Positions 44,116 to 53,847 of a stretch of 64,000 bases of DNA are shown one piece after another. The stretch comes from Rheinheimera oceanensis (GTDB taxonomy: Bacteria; Pseudomonadota; Gammaproteobacteria; Enterobacterales; Alteromonadaceae), in contig NZ_JAGPNM010000005.1 in the NCBI RefSeq assembly GCF_018831085.1, positions 1-64,000 of the forward strand. Reading direction: 5' to 3'. Numbering within the stretch: position 1 is the stretch's first letter; the number at the start of each line of letters is the position of its first letter. The notes under the pieces were generated by a model. That model worked only from the letters and a program-made list of their open reading frames with translations. It searched no databases and was not told the DNA's origin. The position numbers and the translations under genes are program-made.

Positions 44116-46463
44116 CCCTGGGGTGTCAGCAGCAACTGATATTTTTTCTCACCGGGTAAAAAAGGTAAGGCTACTTCGTTTAGCCAATACTGGTGGTCGC
44201 CGCGGTAAAACGGCGAAAGCGGATGGCCAGACTGCCCGGCTGGTATGGTTAGAATGCCTTTATGCTCTTGCCCCGGCGCCACGACCATACGCTGCGACTG
44301 CCCAAAACCGGGCCGTTGTACTCTTGGCATATGGCTGTCGCCGTTAAGTGCTGTGGCGGGCATATTAAGCCAGCCGCCCAATAGTGGTATGGCGCCGGAT
44401 AGCGGGTGGTTGATGCGGGCCTGATTAATATAGCCCCAGTTACTCTGGCTAAGGCTGCCGTTGTCCTGCTCCAGTTGTTGCTTGCTTTGCAGCACCGCAG
44501 TTAGCAATAACTCGTCCCAACTGCTGAAGTTTGCCGGTAGCGTATCGGTACGGCGTTGCTGCAACATGGCCCAGAGCGGTGTTTCCAGCGAGTACTTCAG
44601 ATCCTGGCTGCGGGCACCATGCTGCTCCAGATAGGCTGACAGCGGAGCAAACTGCAGCTCAAGTAACTGCTGGCGAAACGCCCGTACCAGGCTGTAACCC
44701 ACGGCATCAACGCTGGCGCTGTGTGAGCTGGTTAATACATGCTGGCGGTACGATTGTAACTGATGCTGCTGCACCGTGCCGGTGTCCAGCACGTCTAACA
44801 ATAACTGCTGCCAGCGTTCCAGCATTAATGCACGGTTGTCCAGCTGAATTTTATGCAGTGCCTGTTCATCGGCACTGTGCAACTGGTTAAGGCCTTGTTG
44901 TATTTGCCAGCCTCTGGCGCCTAAGTCGTAGCCTCCGTTGCCAATTAACTGATAATCAACTGCGCCGATAACCCGAGAATTTGCTGTCCATAACCGCTGG
45001 CTGGCAGGGTTTAATAACTGTGGCTGGGCATCAGGCGGCATATAACCAAACCAGCCATACTCTGGATTGCTCCAGTCTTGTGCGGTATCCAGATCCGGCA
45101 GGTTGCGTTTGGGTATGCGGCCCATCAGGCTCCAGCCAATATTGCCTTTATTGTCGGCTACCAGCAGGTTCTGCGTGGGTATACCTACCTGTGGCGCCAG
45201 TTGCAGGGCATCTTGTGCGGTTGCTGAGGTTTCCAGTTGTAGCAGGTTAAAATTAACTGCCTCAATATCATAAGCAACCCAACGCAAAGCATAGGCAGGG
45301 CTGTCACCAAAGCGTACCAGCGGCCCCCACTGGGTTTGTGGCAGTTGTAAAGGCTGATCAGGCCCATTGGCAACTTTAATGGTGTCGTATACATACTCCA
45401 GTGCTTGCCAGCCATCCGGCGTTAAGTAACGTTTGCCATCATCTGACAGCTGCAGGGCCACCAAATCGTGCCAGTCGGCGGTGCTGTTGGTAAAGCCCCA
45501 GGCAATATTACCGTTAGAGCCTACCACAACAGCGGGTGTGCCAGGCAGCGTAAGGCCGCTAACGGTACGTAGCCTGGTGCCATCGCGCCAGTTTAGCTGA
45601 GCTTTATACCAGGTGCCGGGTACGCGGATGCTCAGGTGCATATCATCTGCCAGCATAGCGCTGCCGTGGCTGGTTAAACTGCCGGCTACAGCAAAGTTAT
45701 TGCTGCCAATGTCGGTGGCATCTTTTACCGCACATTGGTTACAGGCCGTCTGGTTGTCAGTTAACTGCTGTGGGTAGGTTGAGGCGGGCATAGGTACAGC
45801 GTCAATCTGGCTGTTGTCTATCGCGGCCTGCCAAATATCAGAATGCTGCTGCAGAAAACGGTACCATTCATCCGGCACGGTTTGTTTTAACAGGGTCATT
45901 GCGTAGTCGTCGCGGCCTAATTTGCCTTGTAAATCCAGATACATGCTGTAAATAACTAAAAACGAATCTGTCTCTTGCCAGGGAGCCGGCGTTTGTTGCA
46001 GCACGGTGTATTCAAACGGGGGCATGCTAAGGGCAGCAAGGCCTTCATTAACACCGCGGCTGTAGTTGCCCAGCAACTGTTTTTCTTCTGCAGGCAGGGC
46101 CGCCAGCGCCTGTGCAGCCCGGCTGCGAAAGCGATGTTGGCGCAACGCCTGGTCTGCCTGTAGTGCGCGCTTGCCAAATAACTCTGCCAGTTCGCCTGCG
46201 GCATTACGGCGCAGAAGATCCATTTGAAAGAAGCGCTCCTGTGCATGGGCAAAGCCCAGCGCAAAGGCGGCGTCATTACGGTTTGCAGCATGAATGCTAA
46301 GATAGCCGAGCGCATCGCGCTCCAGCCGGGCTGTGTTACTGATACTGCTTGGCCGGGTGCCGTCATAGCTTGGTAAACTCAGGTATAGCACGGTATAGAT
46401 TGCAGCAGCAGTGACGGCCAGCAATAAGGTTAGTATGGCAAGGATCCATTTCCACCAATTCAT
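44112..46463 (-). CDS. Penicillin acylase family N-terminal-nucleophile hydrolase
   Basis: A 783-residue Ntn-hydrolase precursor. One N-terminal membrane or signal segment (KWILAILTLLLAVTAAAIYTV) is followed by the alpha chain region (HAQERFFQMDLLRR), the cleavage site IG-SNNFAV with Ser254 as the new N-terminal nucleophile, and the beta chain (LADDMHLSIRVPGTWY, GNIAWGFTNS). It should self-cleave and hydrolyse amides such as acyl-homoserine lactones, N-acyl amino acids or penicillins; the substrate is not predictable. The ATG at 46463 replaces the TTG at 46517. It is divergent from the cytochrome b gene. Confidence 0.87.
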   Translation of the reverse strand: MNWWKWILAILTLLLAVTAAAIYTVLYLSLPSYDGTRPSSISNTARLERDALGYLSIHAANRNDAAFALGFAHAQERFFQMDLLRRNAAGELAELFGKRALQADQALRQHRFRSRAAQALAALPAEEKQLLGNYSRGVNEGLAALSMPPFEYTVLQQTPAPWQETDSFLVIYSMYLDLQGKLGRDDYAMTLLKQTVPDEWYRFLQQHSDIWQAAIDNSQIDAVPMPASTYPQQLTDNQTACNQCAVKDATDIGSNNFAVAGSLTSHGSAMLADDMHLSIRVPGTWYKAQLNWRDGTRLRTVSGLTLPGTPAVVVGSNGNIAWGFTNSTADWHDLVALQLSDDGKRYLTPDGWQALEYVYDTIKVANGPDQPLQLPQTQWGPLVRFGDSPAYALRWVAYDIEAVNFNLLQLETSATAQDALQLAPQVGIPTQNLLVADNKGNIGWSLMGRIPKRNLPDLDTAQDWSNPEYGWFGYMPPDAQPQLLNPASQRLWTANSRVIGAVDYQLIGNGGYDLGARGWQIQQGLNQLHSADEQALHKIQLDNRALMLERWQQLLLDVLDTGTVQQHQLQSYRQHVLTSSHSASVDAVGYSLVRAFRQQLLELQFAPLSAYLEQHGARSQDLKYSLETPLWAMLQQRRTDTLPANFSSWDELLLTAVLQSKQQLEQDNGSLSQSNWGYINQARINHPLSGAIPLLGGWLNMPATALNGDSHMPRVQRPGFGQSQRMVVAPGQEHKGILTIPAGQSGHPLSPFYRGDHQYWLNEVALPFLPGEKKYQLLLTPQG

Positions 46464-46518
46464 CTTTTTGTGTCTCTGGTATAAAATCAAAAACTTAGCA
46501 TAACGGAGACTACGCACA

Positions 46519-47169
46519 ATGTCACAAAAAGTAAAAGTCTGGGATTTTGCCGTGCGGTTTTTCCACTGGAGCCAGGTACTGTTACTGGCGGGGCTGTGGT
46601 ATACCGGTGAAGAAGGGTTAATGGCGCAACATCAGTTATTGGCCTACACACTGCTGGCCTTGGTAGTGTCACGGCTGGTTTGGGGCTTTATGGGCAGTAA
46701 AACAGCGCGTTTTAGTCAGTTTGCTGCTACTCCTGCGGTGGCTGTGCGTTACCTGCGCAAGCCTTATGCGGTTAACGGCCATAATCCGGCGTCTTTTTAT
46801 ATGATAGCGCTGCTGATTGTATTGATGCTGGTACAATTACTTACCGGGCTGGCTACCTTTGATAACAGTTATATGAGTGACGGCCCGCTGGTAAGTTTGT
46901 TACCGGCAAGCTGGGTTGATATGGCTTCGGATATTCATAAAATCAATATAAATATTCTGCTGGCGGCAGTTGCTGTGCATATTATTGCGGCTGTCTGGCA
47001 CAGTGTGCGGGTACATAATGTGCTGTGGGTTATGGTAAGCGGCAAAGATCATGCAACAAGCAGCTATACCGGCGGTGTAAAACACAGTGCGGTTTACTTT
47101 ATTCTGTTTGGGCTGTTATTAGTAGCCTTGTATTTCTGGCAGGGGCATAAATTGCTGGCGCTGCTGTAA
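46519..47169 (+). CDS. Cytochrome b561-like membrane protein
   Basis: A 216-residue four-helix membrane protein of the cytochrome b561 / Ni-Fe hydrogenase b-type family. Heme-ligand candidates are His in RFFHWSQ, His in DIHKININ and the two His in VHIIAAVWHS. The short hydrophilic N terminus KVKVWDFAVRFFHW is typical of the group. It probably passes electrons from the quinone pool to a c-type cytochrome; the convergent cytochrome c' gene 17 bases away is an obvious candidate partner. No hydrogenase genes are nearby. Confidence 0.85.
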   Translation: MSQKVKVWDFAVRFFHWSQVLLLAGLWYTGEEGLMAQHQLLAYTLLALVVSRLVWGFMGSKTARFSQFAATPAVAVRYLRKPYAVNGHNPASFYMIALLIVLMLVQLLTGLATFDNSYMSDGPLVSLLPASWVDMASDIHKININILLAAVAVHIIAAVWHSVRVHNVLWVMVSGKDHATSSYTGGVKHSAVYFILFGLLLVALYFWQGHKLLALL

Positions 47170-47186
47170 GCAGCGCCAGGCTGCTA

Positions 47187-47639
47187 TTAGTTTTTGTATT
47201 CGTCGTGGCAGGCTTTACAGTTGCGGGCAAAGCTGCCAAAAGCTTTACGCACCTCGGCCTGGTCCATGCTGTCAGCTGCTGTTTTTAATGCCAGCGCATC
47301 AGTTGCCAGCTTTTCGCCCCGGCTTTGAAAATCACTGAGGTTTTTCCATACCGCAGCCTTGGCATCGCCGCCGCCTTTCTCGGCACCCGGCACAGTAAAG
47401 GCTTCCCATGGCAGGGTTGTCAGTGTAGCCAGTGCTGTAGCACGCTTGTTGACACGCTCTGCATCGTAACTGGCGTCGCCTTTTAGCATATCTGCAATAT
47501 CGGCCATATTATGGCGGATCAGCTGGAATGCGGATTGGCGGTATTTCACGCTATCTTTGGCTTCAGTAAAGGCGCTGCCGGCATAAGCAGAGGCAGATAG
47601 CAGGGATACTAAAACGACAGTTAACAGGGGTTTTTTCAT
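47187..47639 (-). CDS. Cytochrome c' / c-556 family protein
   Basis: A 150-residue periplasmic cytochrome. The signal peptide MKKPLLTVVLVSLLSASAYA is followed by a four-helix-bundle sequence. The single heme site CKACH lies at residues 141-145, close to the C terminus, as in the cytochrome c' family. The frame runs back to 47672, but the ATG at 47639 starts the signal peptide. It is convergent with the b561-like gene. Roles of the family include binding NO and simple electron transfer. Confidence 0.9.
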   Translation of the reverse strand: MKKPLLTVVLVSLLSASAYAGSAFTEAKDSVKYRQSAFQLIRHNMADIADMLKGDASYDAERVNKRATALATLTTLPWEAFTVPGAEKGGGDAKAAVWKNLSDFQSRGEKLATDALALKTAADSMDQAEVRKAFGSFARNCKACHDEYKN

Positions 47640-47749
47640 TGTTTCATTCTCTTTTGATGAATTAACATGCAATAATGACTTACATTATGTCGCTATAAAA
47701 AGCGATATCTTGCCAATAATCAATAGTTTTTTCAAAATCAGGCAGAGTA

Positions 47750-50701
47750 GTGAAGGACGTAAACTTTATTAAACCAACAGGAATGGACTCGCTGGGGCGC
47801 AAATTTGCGCTGGTGGTATTTCTTGCCATCGTTACTGCCGGTTTCGCTATAGGCTATGCAGTTATTTTGTTGCAGGAAGCTAATGAATTTGAGCAACAGC
47901 AGGCTGCTCTTAAACACAGCGCAACAAACCATGCTTTGCAGCTGAACAAAAATTTTCTGCAAAAAGAGCAAAAAGCTATTGCTGCTAATCAGGTGATAAG
48001 CCGCAGCCTTAGTCAGGCGTCGCTTTCAGGTGCAGCTACTATGCAAGCCGCTGCCGACGGCAGTATCCGCGTGCAGGATGATTACTCTGGGGCTTTTGTC
48101 GCCGGGCAAAACTACAATGCCCGTGTTGCCGCGTTGTTTGATAAAACCGGCTTGTTGTGGCAGCAGCTTTCGCCATTGATGCTGCAGGAATTTTACAACT
48201 TCTATTTTATTTCCAAAGAGCACTTTATCCGTATCTCTCCGGCTGACTGGGCGTTGCAGGTAAGCAGCCAGCACGATTTTAACCGGGATCTGTTTTACAG
48301 CATTGCCACACCAGAGCAAAACCCGGCACGCCAGCCGCGCTGGACACCGCTTTATTACGACAATATCTGGAAAAAATGGATGACCAGCCTGATCATTCCG
48401 GTTTATGTCAATGATGAGTTTATCGGTATTACCGGTACAGATTTTATTTTGCAGGATATACTGGCCATGTTGCCGCGTCAGGAAGGCCGTCATAGTATGA
48501 TTTTTGATAGCCAGGGCCAGATTATCAGCTCAACCCGGCAGTTTTTGCGTACAGATCCACCAATGAATACCCCTCTGCAGGCAGATAAAACCAGTGCCGA
48601 CAGTCTTAGCCAGTACGCGCGCCAGTATGCGGCCAACCCGCGGCAAGTTATGCAGGCTCAGGCTCTGGCGCCGGAAAAGCTTATCGCGACAGATGTGATA
48701 GAGCGCGCCGACTGGTATTTAAGCGTTTATGTTGATAAAGCCGATATTTCTACTGCTTTTAGTTCAGTGCGTTCCCGCCTGGTGTTGATATTTACCGCTG
48801 TAGCACTGCTGGTGGCATTGTTTTTACAGCTGGTTATTTACCATTTTATATTAAAGCGGATAAATCGCTTGTCCGGGGCTATCAGCCGTTTATCCCGTGG
48901 CGATCTGGAGCAGGTGCAACTGGATACCCAAAACGATGAAATAGGTTTGCTTAACCAGGCATTTGGCCGTATGTCTGATGAAATTTCTACCTTAGTTAGC
49001 GGTTTGAATGCCCGTATTGAAGAAAAAGAACAGGCAGAGCGCTCAGCCAGAAAATTGAGTAAAGCGGTGTCTTTTTCCAGCTCAGGTATAGTGCTAACGG
49101 ATCAGTTGCTGCGTATTGAATATGCTAACCCGTTTTTAACCGAGATGATTGGCATCACCGCAGAGCAAATACAGTTACAGCCGCTTAGCACCTTATTTGC
49201 CGAAGAAATGCACCATGTGGCAGAGGAAATTCAGCATACGCTGGTTGAGCGCCAACATTGGCGCGGCGACATGTTGTTGCAACATGCAGAACGTCAGTTA
49301 TGGGTGTCGCTGGCAATAGCGCCTATCCGCGATGAAAAAGGCGGTATCAGTAACTATGTTTGCGCCATGCAGGACATTTCGTTTATTAAACAAAGCCAGA
49401 AAAAGATGGAGCAACTGGCATACTACGACATGCTGACCGGGCTGGCTAACCGTAGTTATTTCCGCGACCAGTTGCGTAAAGCCATTGCTATGTCACACCG
49501 GGGTTACTACAGCTTTGCGCTGTTATATTTTGATTTGGATGAATTTAAACGTATTAATGACACTCTGGGCCATGATGCCGGTGACGAATTATTAAAAGAA
49601 GTGGCCAAGCGGCTGATCAGCCGTTTGCGCGAAGAAGACACTATTGCCCGGCTGGGCGGTGATGAATTTGCCGTTATTTTAAGCGGTATTGCCGACCGGG
49701 GCCAGGCGTCCGGCATTGCGGCTAATTTACAACAGGCTTTTGCTGCGCCGGTAAAACTGGGCAACCATGAAGTGTCTATCAGTGCCAGTATAGGTATTAC
49801 CGTAGCGCCGGAAGATGCTTCAGAAGAAGAGTTGCTGCTCAAACATGCAGACTTAGCCATGTACGAAGCTAAAGCCCGTGGTAAAAATACCTTTCATTTT
49901 TTCAGCCATGACTTAAACGAAGCGGCCAATGAACGGCTGCTCATTGAAAACCAACTGCGTGAAGCCATCCGTGAGCACCAATTTTTGCTGTATTACCAGC
50001 CAAAAATTGATATTCGCGATAACAGCATTGTGGGCTATGAAACCTTATTGCGCTGGTTACGGCCGGACAATACCCTGGTGCCGCCTCTGCGATTCATTGC
50101 TGTGGCCGAAAGTACCGGGCTGATTGTGCAGATTGGCGAGTGGATTATATGGGAAGCCTGCCGGTTTTTATCACGCCAGCATAGCCGTGGCCATAATGTT
50201 ACCTTGTCGGTTAATTTGTCTGTACGGCAGTTTAAAGACGACAACCTGCCGGAAATTGTTGAGCGGATTTTACTGCGTACCGGTGCCAACCCGGGGTTTT
50301 TAATCTTTGAAATTACTGAAAGTATGCTGATGGGTGACACCGATGCGGCTATTAACCAGTTAAATCAGTTAAAGCGGCTCGGGGTGTCTTTATCTATCGA
50401 TGACTTTGGTACAGGCTATTCTTCGCTTAGTTATTTAAAGCGTTTTCCGGTAGACGAGCTGAAAATAGATCGCTCGTTCGTCAAAGATATTCCAGATGAT
50501 CGTAACGATATGGATATTGTTGCTGCGATTATCGCTATGGCGCAAAAGATGAATCTTCGCGTGGTAGCAGAAGGGGTGGAAACTGCCGAACAAGTTGAAT
50601 TTCTAAGAAAAAATGCTTGCTACCAGGTTCAGGGCTATTACTTCAGTATGCCACTGGCTGAGCAGGAGCTTAGCCGCCTGAACTACGTTGTTAACAGTTA
50701 A
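47750..50701 (+). CDS. Membrane GGDEF-EAL protein with HAMP and PAS domains
   Basis: A 983-residue cyclic di-GMP enzyme. Two membrane helices (about 18-42 and 345-365) flank a periplasmic Cache-like sensor with YSIATPEQNPARQPRW. HAMP (RINRLSGAISRLSRGDLEQV region) and PAS domains follow. The cyclase motif is GGDEF at 636-640 with the I-site REED at 627-630. The phosphodiesterase motif reads ETL (Glu764), with DDFGTGYSS (from 884) and VAEGVET intact. Both activities look possible. The start is GTG at 47750; ATG at 47783 is an alternative. Confidence 0.9.
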   Translation: MKDVNFIKPTGMDSLGRKFALVVFLAIVTAGFAIGYAVILLQEANEFEQQQAALKHSATNHALQLNKNFLQKEQKAIAANQVISRSLSQASLSGAATMQAAADGSIRVQDDYSGAFVAGQNYNARVAALFDKTGLLWQQLSPLMLQEFYNFYFISKEHFIRISPADWALQVSSQHDFNRDLFYSIATPEQNPARQPRWTPLYYDNIWKKWMTSLIIPVYVNDEFIGITGTDFILQDILAMLPRQEGRHSMIFDSQGQIISSTRQFLRTDPPMNTPLQADKTSADSLSQYARQYAANPRQVMQAQALAPEKLIATDVIERADWYLSVYVDKADISTAFSSVRSRLVLIFTAVALLVALFLQLVIYHFILKRINRLSGAISRLSRGDLEQVQLDTQNDEIGLLNQAFGRMSDEISTLVSGLNARIEEKEQAERSARKLSKAVSFSSSGIVLTDQLLRIEYANPFLTEMIGITAEQIQLQPLSTLFAEEMHHVAEEIQHTLVERQHWRGDMLLQHAERQLWVSLAIAPIRDEKGGISNYVCAMQDISFIKQSQKKMEQLAYYDMLTGLANRSYFRDQLRKAIAMSHRGYYSFALLYFDLDEFKRINDTLGHDAGDELLKEVAKRLISRLREEDTIARLGGDEFAVILSGIADRGQASGIAANLQQAFAAPVKLGNHEVSISASIGITVAPEDASEEELLLKHADLAMYEAKARGKNTFHFFSHDLNEAANERLLIENQLREAIREHQFLLYYQPKIDIRDNSIVGYETLLRWLRPDNTLVPPLRFIAVAESTGLIVQIGEWIIWEACRFLSRQHSRGHNVTLSVNLSVRQFKDDNLPEIVERILLRTGANPGFLIFEITESMLMGDTDAAINQLNQLKRLGVSLSIDDFGTGYSSLSYLKRFPVDELKIDRSFVKDIPDDRNDMDIVAAIIAMAQKMNLRVVAEGVETAEQVEFLRKNACYQVQGYYFSMPLAEQELSRLNYVVNS

Positions 50702-50722
50702 CCCTTAATTCAGGAACATGTT

Positions 50723-53700
50723 ATGACTTCAGAGCGTTTGTCGCTGTTAAGCGCCGCGCTGCTAACGGTATTTGCCGCCAGTAGCCACGCCGACCAGACC
50801 AGCCCCTTGCAAGGTATCCAGGATAAAACTCCCAATTTAATCGCCCTGACCGGTGCCACGGTATACACCGAACCCGGTAAAAAACTGGAAAAAGCCACTG
50901 TATTAATAGCCGATGGCCGTATCAGTGCGGTAGGCACCAGCGTTAAGGTACCCGCTGGTTATCAGCAAATTGATGCCAGCCGCTATACACTGTATCCGGG
51001 CTTTATCGACCCTTATACCCAATATGGTATTGAAGCGGCCAAGCCAGCCAAGCCAGGCAGCTACCGGGATGCGCCGGTGTATAAAAATGAGCGCAAAGGC
51101 GGCAATGCCAGTAATGACGCCATCCATGCCCAGCAGCGTTGGGTAAGTGAATTTAAACCTGATGCCAAAGCTGCAGAAGCTTTACGCAAGCTTGGTTTTA
51201 CTGCAGCGCAGTCTGCCCGCTTTGATGGTATCTTTCGTGGCCAGGCTTTTGTCAGCTCTTTAGGCGAAGGCTTGCCCAATCAGTTGGTGTTAAAAGCCGA
51301 TGGTCCGCAATTTATGGCCTTTAGCAAAGGTACATCAAAGCAAAGTTATCCGTCATCGCTGATGGGTAGTATAGCGCTTATCCGTCAGACATTAAGTGAT
51401 GCCAACTGGTACAGCCAGGCTTATGGTAAAACCGATGTGCGTTATTTTAACCAGCCGGTTGAATTTAATGTTGCACTGCAAAGCCTGGCCAATATTAACC
51501 AGCAGGGCGCAGTGTTTGAAACTGGTGATGACAGATCGTTGCTGCGTGCCCACCTGTTGTTAAACGAGTTTAAGCTGAACAACGCTGCTATGGTTGGCTC
51601 TGGTTTTGAATATGTGCGGCTGGATGAAATTAAAGCCAGCGGGCGCAGCCTTATTTTGCCGCTTAACTTTCCCGCAGCACCTGCAGTAGAGCAGGTGGCT
51701 GATCAACTGGATGTGAACCTGGCTGATTTACGCCACTGGGAGCGGGCTCCGGCTAATGCTGCGGCACTGGCGCAGGCAGGCGTGCCTTTTGCGTTAACTA
51801 CCTACAAGTTAAAAGATACCAAGGATTTCTGGCCTAATTTACGCAAAGCCGTGCAGTATGGTTTATCTGCCGACACCGCTTTGGCGGCATTAACTACTGT
51901 ACCGGCGCGTTTGAGTGGTGTTGCCGACAAGCTGGGTAAAATTGCCCCCGGCTATCAGGCCGACTTAGTGCTGGCCAGCGGCGATTTATTTGCCGATGGC
52001 GAAATTGTAGCTACCTGGGTGCGTGGCCAGCAGCACAGTATTAAAGCCATTACTCCGGTAGACTTTGCCGGTGATTACCAGCTGTCTGTTGCGGGCAAGG
52101 CTGTTAAGGTTAGCTTAACCGGCCCGGCAGATAAACTCAGTGGTTCTGCGGTGTTACAGGCTGGCGGCGCTGAAGCAAAAAGCGTTAAGTTAGAACATAT
52201 TCACAGCCAACAGCAACTGCTGCAGTTTAACCTGAACCTGGCTGAGCTTACCGGCGATAAGCAGATAGCGCAGTTTAGCGGCCAGTTAACCGATAACCGC
52301 CTGACGGGTAAATGGCAGCTGGGCAGCAACACCGAGTTGGTTACGGCACAGCGTCAGACACTGGCAGAAAGCCCGGCAAAAGCGGCAGCCAGCAAGCCTG
52401 ACACTGTGATGCTGTCTAAGTTAACGTTTCCCAACCGGGCATATGGCTTGCCGGCCTTAGCTAAGCAGCAAAATGTGCATATTAAAAATGTTACGGTTTG
52501 GACGGCAGAGAAAGAGGGTATTCTTGAAAACACCGACGTAATAGTGCGCGACGGTAAGTTTGATAAAATTGGTAAAAACCTTGCCACACCGCGTGGTTTT
52601 GATGTTATCGACGGCACTGGCATGCACCTTACCCCCGGTATTATTGATGAGCACTCACATGTGGCTATTGAAGCCGGTGTAAACGAAGGTACCGATGCGG
52701 TAACTTCGGAGGTGCGTATTGCTGATGTAATAAACCCGGAGGATATTAACCTTTACCGTGGTTTAGCCGGTGGCACCACTACCGCGCAACTGCTGCATGG
52801 CAGTGCCAACCCTATTGGTGGCCAGGCGCAGGTTATTCAGTTCCGTTGGGGCGAAAATGCCGAGGGGCTGAAAATGAAAGCTGCACCTCCAAGCATTAAG
52901 TTTGCCCTGGGTGAAAACGTTAAACAATCTAACTGGGGCGATGCGTTTACCGAGCGCTATCCGCAAACCCGTGTTGGTGTTGAAACCGCCATTCGTGATG
53001 CTTTTGTTGCCGCCAAAGAGTACAAAGCCAAACTGGCCGCTTACGACAAACTGTCTAAACGCCAGCGCGAGCAGGTAGCACCGCCACGTATTGATTACCG
53101 CTTAGAAGCCCTGGTAGAAATTCTGGATAAGCAGCGCTTTATTCATACCCACTCTTATGTAGCATCTGAAATTCTGATGCTGATTGAGCTGGCCGATGAA
53201 ATGGGCTTTAACATCACTACCTTTACCCACATTCTGGAAGGTTATAAAACTGCCAAAGAAATGCAGGCCCACGGTGCCAGCGCTTCTACCTTTGCCGACT
53301 GGTGGGCGTATAAAATGGAAGTGCAGGATGCTATTCCAACCAACGCCTGCTTAATGGCCGAGCAAGGGGTAAATGTCAGCATTAACTCGGACGACGCCGG
53401 TTTACAGCGCCGCCTGAACCAGGAAGCGGCTAAGTCGGTGATGTACTGCGGTATGGACGAGCACGAAGCGCTGAAAATGGTCACTATTAATCCGGCGATG
53501 CAGCTGAAAATAGACAAGGTTACCGGTTCAGTTAAAGCCGGTAAGCAGGCCGATTTTGTGCTGTGGAACACCCATCCGCTATCGGTATACAGCCAGGCAC
53601 AACAAACCTGGATTGAAGGCACCAAGTACTTCGATATCAACACAGACAAACAACTGCAACAGCAACTGGAGGCTGAAAAAACAGCATTGATCCAAAAAGT

Positions 53701-53836
53701 GCTGAATGCCGGCGACAGCGCTAAAGCAGGCAGTAAAGATGCTTACAAGCAGGATGAACCGGAATGGCACTGTGAAGATCAGGGCGACTGGTGGAACATC
53801 GGCAGTTATATTCACAGCCACGGCCATAAACACTAA
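50723..53836 (+). CDS. Secreted double-domain amidohydrolase
   Basis: A 1037-residue exported protein with two amidohydrolase-like halves joined by a beta-rich linker (about 450-560). Only the C-terminal half keeps the metal site: HSH at 644-646, His808/His810 (HTHSY), His836 (FTHILEG) and Asp890/891 (NSDDAG). In the N-terminal half the matching place reads DPYTQ (96-100), so both histidines are lost. The protein ends in a histidine-rich tail (HSHGHKH). It is related to imidazolonepropionase-like hydrolases; substrate unknown. A second amidohydrolase gene follows after 11 bases. Confidence 0.85.
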   Translation: MTSERLSLLSAALLTVFAASSHADQTSPLQGIQDKTPNLIALTGATVYTEPGKKLEKATVLIADGRISAVGTSVKVPAGYQQIDASRYTLYPGFIDPYTQYGIEAAKPAKPGSYRDAPVYKNERKGGNASNDAIHAQQRWVSEFKPDAKAAEALRKLGFTAAQSARFDGIFRGQAFVSSLGEGLPNQLVLKADGPQFMAFSKGTSKQSYPSSLMGSIALIRQTLSDANWYSQAYGKTDVRYFNQPVEFNVALQSLANINQQGAVFETGDDRSLLRAHLLLNEFKLNNAAMVGSGFEYVRLDEIKASGRSLILPLNFPAAPAVEQVADQLDVNLADLRHWERAPANAAALAQAGVPFALTTYKLKDTKDFWPNLRKAVQYGLSADTALAALTTVPARLSGVADKLGKIAPGYQADLVLASGDLFADGEIVATWVRGQQHSIKAITPVDFAGDYQLSVAGKAVKVSLTGPADKLSGSAVLQAGGAEAKSVKLEHIHSQQQLLQFNLNLAELTGDKQIAQFSGQLTDNRLTGKWQLGSNTELVTAQRQTLAESPAKAAASKPDTVMLSKLTFPNRAYGLPALAKQQNVHIKNVTVWTAEKEGILENTDVIVRDGKFDKIGKNLATPRGFDVIDGTGMHLTPGIIDEHSHVAIEAGVNEGTDAVTSEVRIADVINPEDINLYRGLAGGTTTAQLLHGSANPIGGQAQVIQFRWGENAEGLKMKAAPPSIKFALGENVKQSNWGDAFTERYPQTRVGVETAIRDAFVAAKEYKAKLAAYDKLSKRQREQVAPPRIDYRLEALVEILDKQRFIHTHSYVASEILMLIELADEMGFNITTFTHILEGYKTAKEMQAHGASASTFADWWAYKMEVQDAIPTNACLMAEQGVNVSINSDDAGLQRRLNQEAAKSVMYCGMDEHEALKMVTINPAMQLKIDKVTGSVKAGKQADFVLWNTHPLSVYSQAQQTWIEGTKYFDINTDKQLQQQLEAEKTALIQKVLNAGDSAKAGSKDAYKQDEPEWHCEDQGDWWNIGSYIHSHGHKH

Positions 53837-53847
53837 GGAGCAGCAGC

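Noticed and set aside
50036..50050. ETL instead of EAL in the GGDEF-EAL protein, considered as loss of phosphodiesterase activity
   Set aside because: The catalytic Glu is kept, the other EAL-domain motifs (DDFGTGYSS, VAEGVET) are intact, and ExL variants are common in active enzymes.
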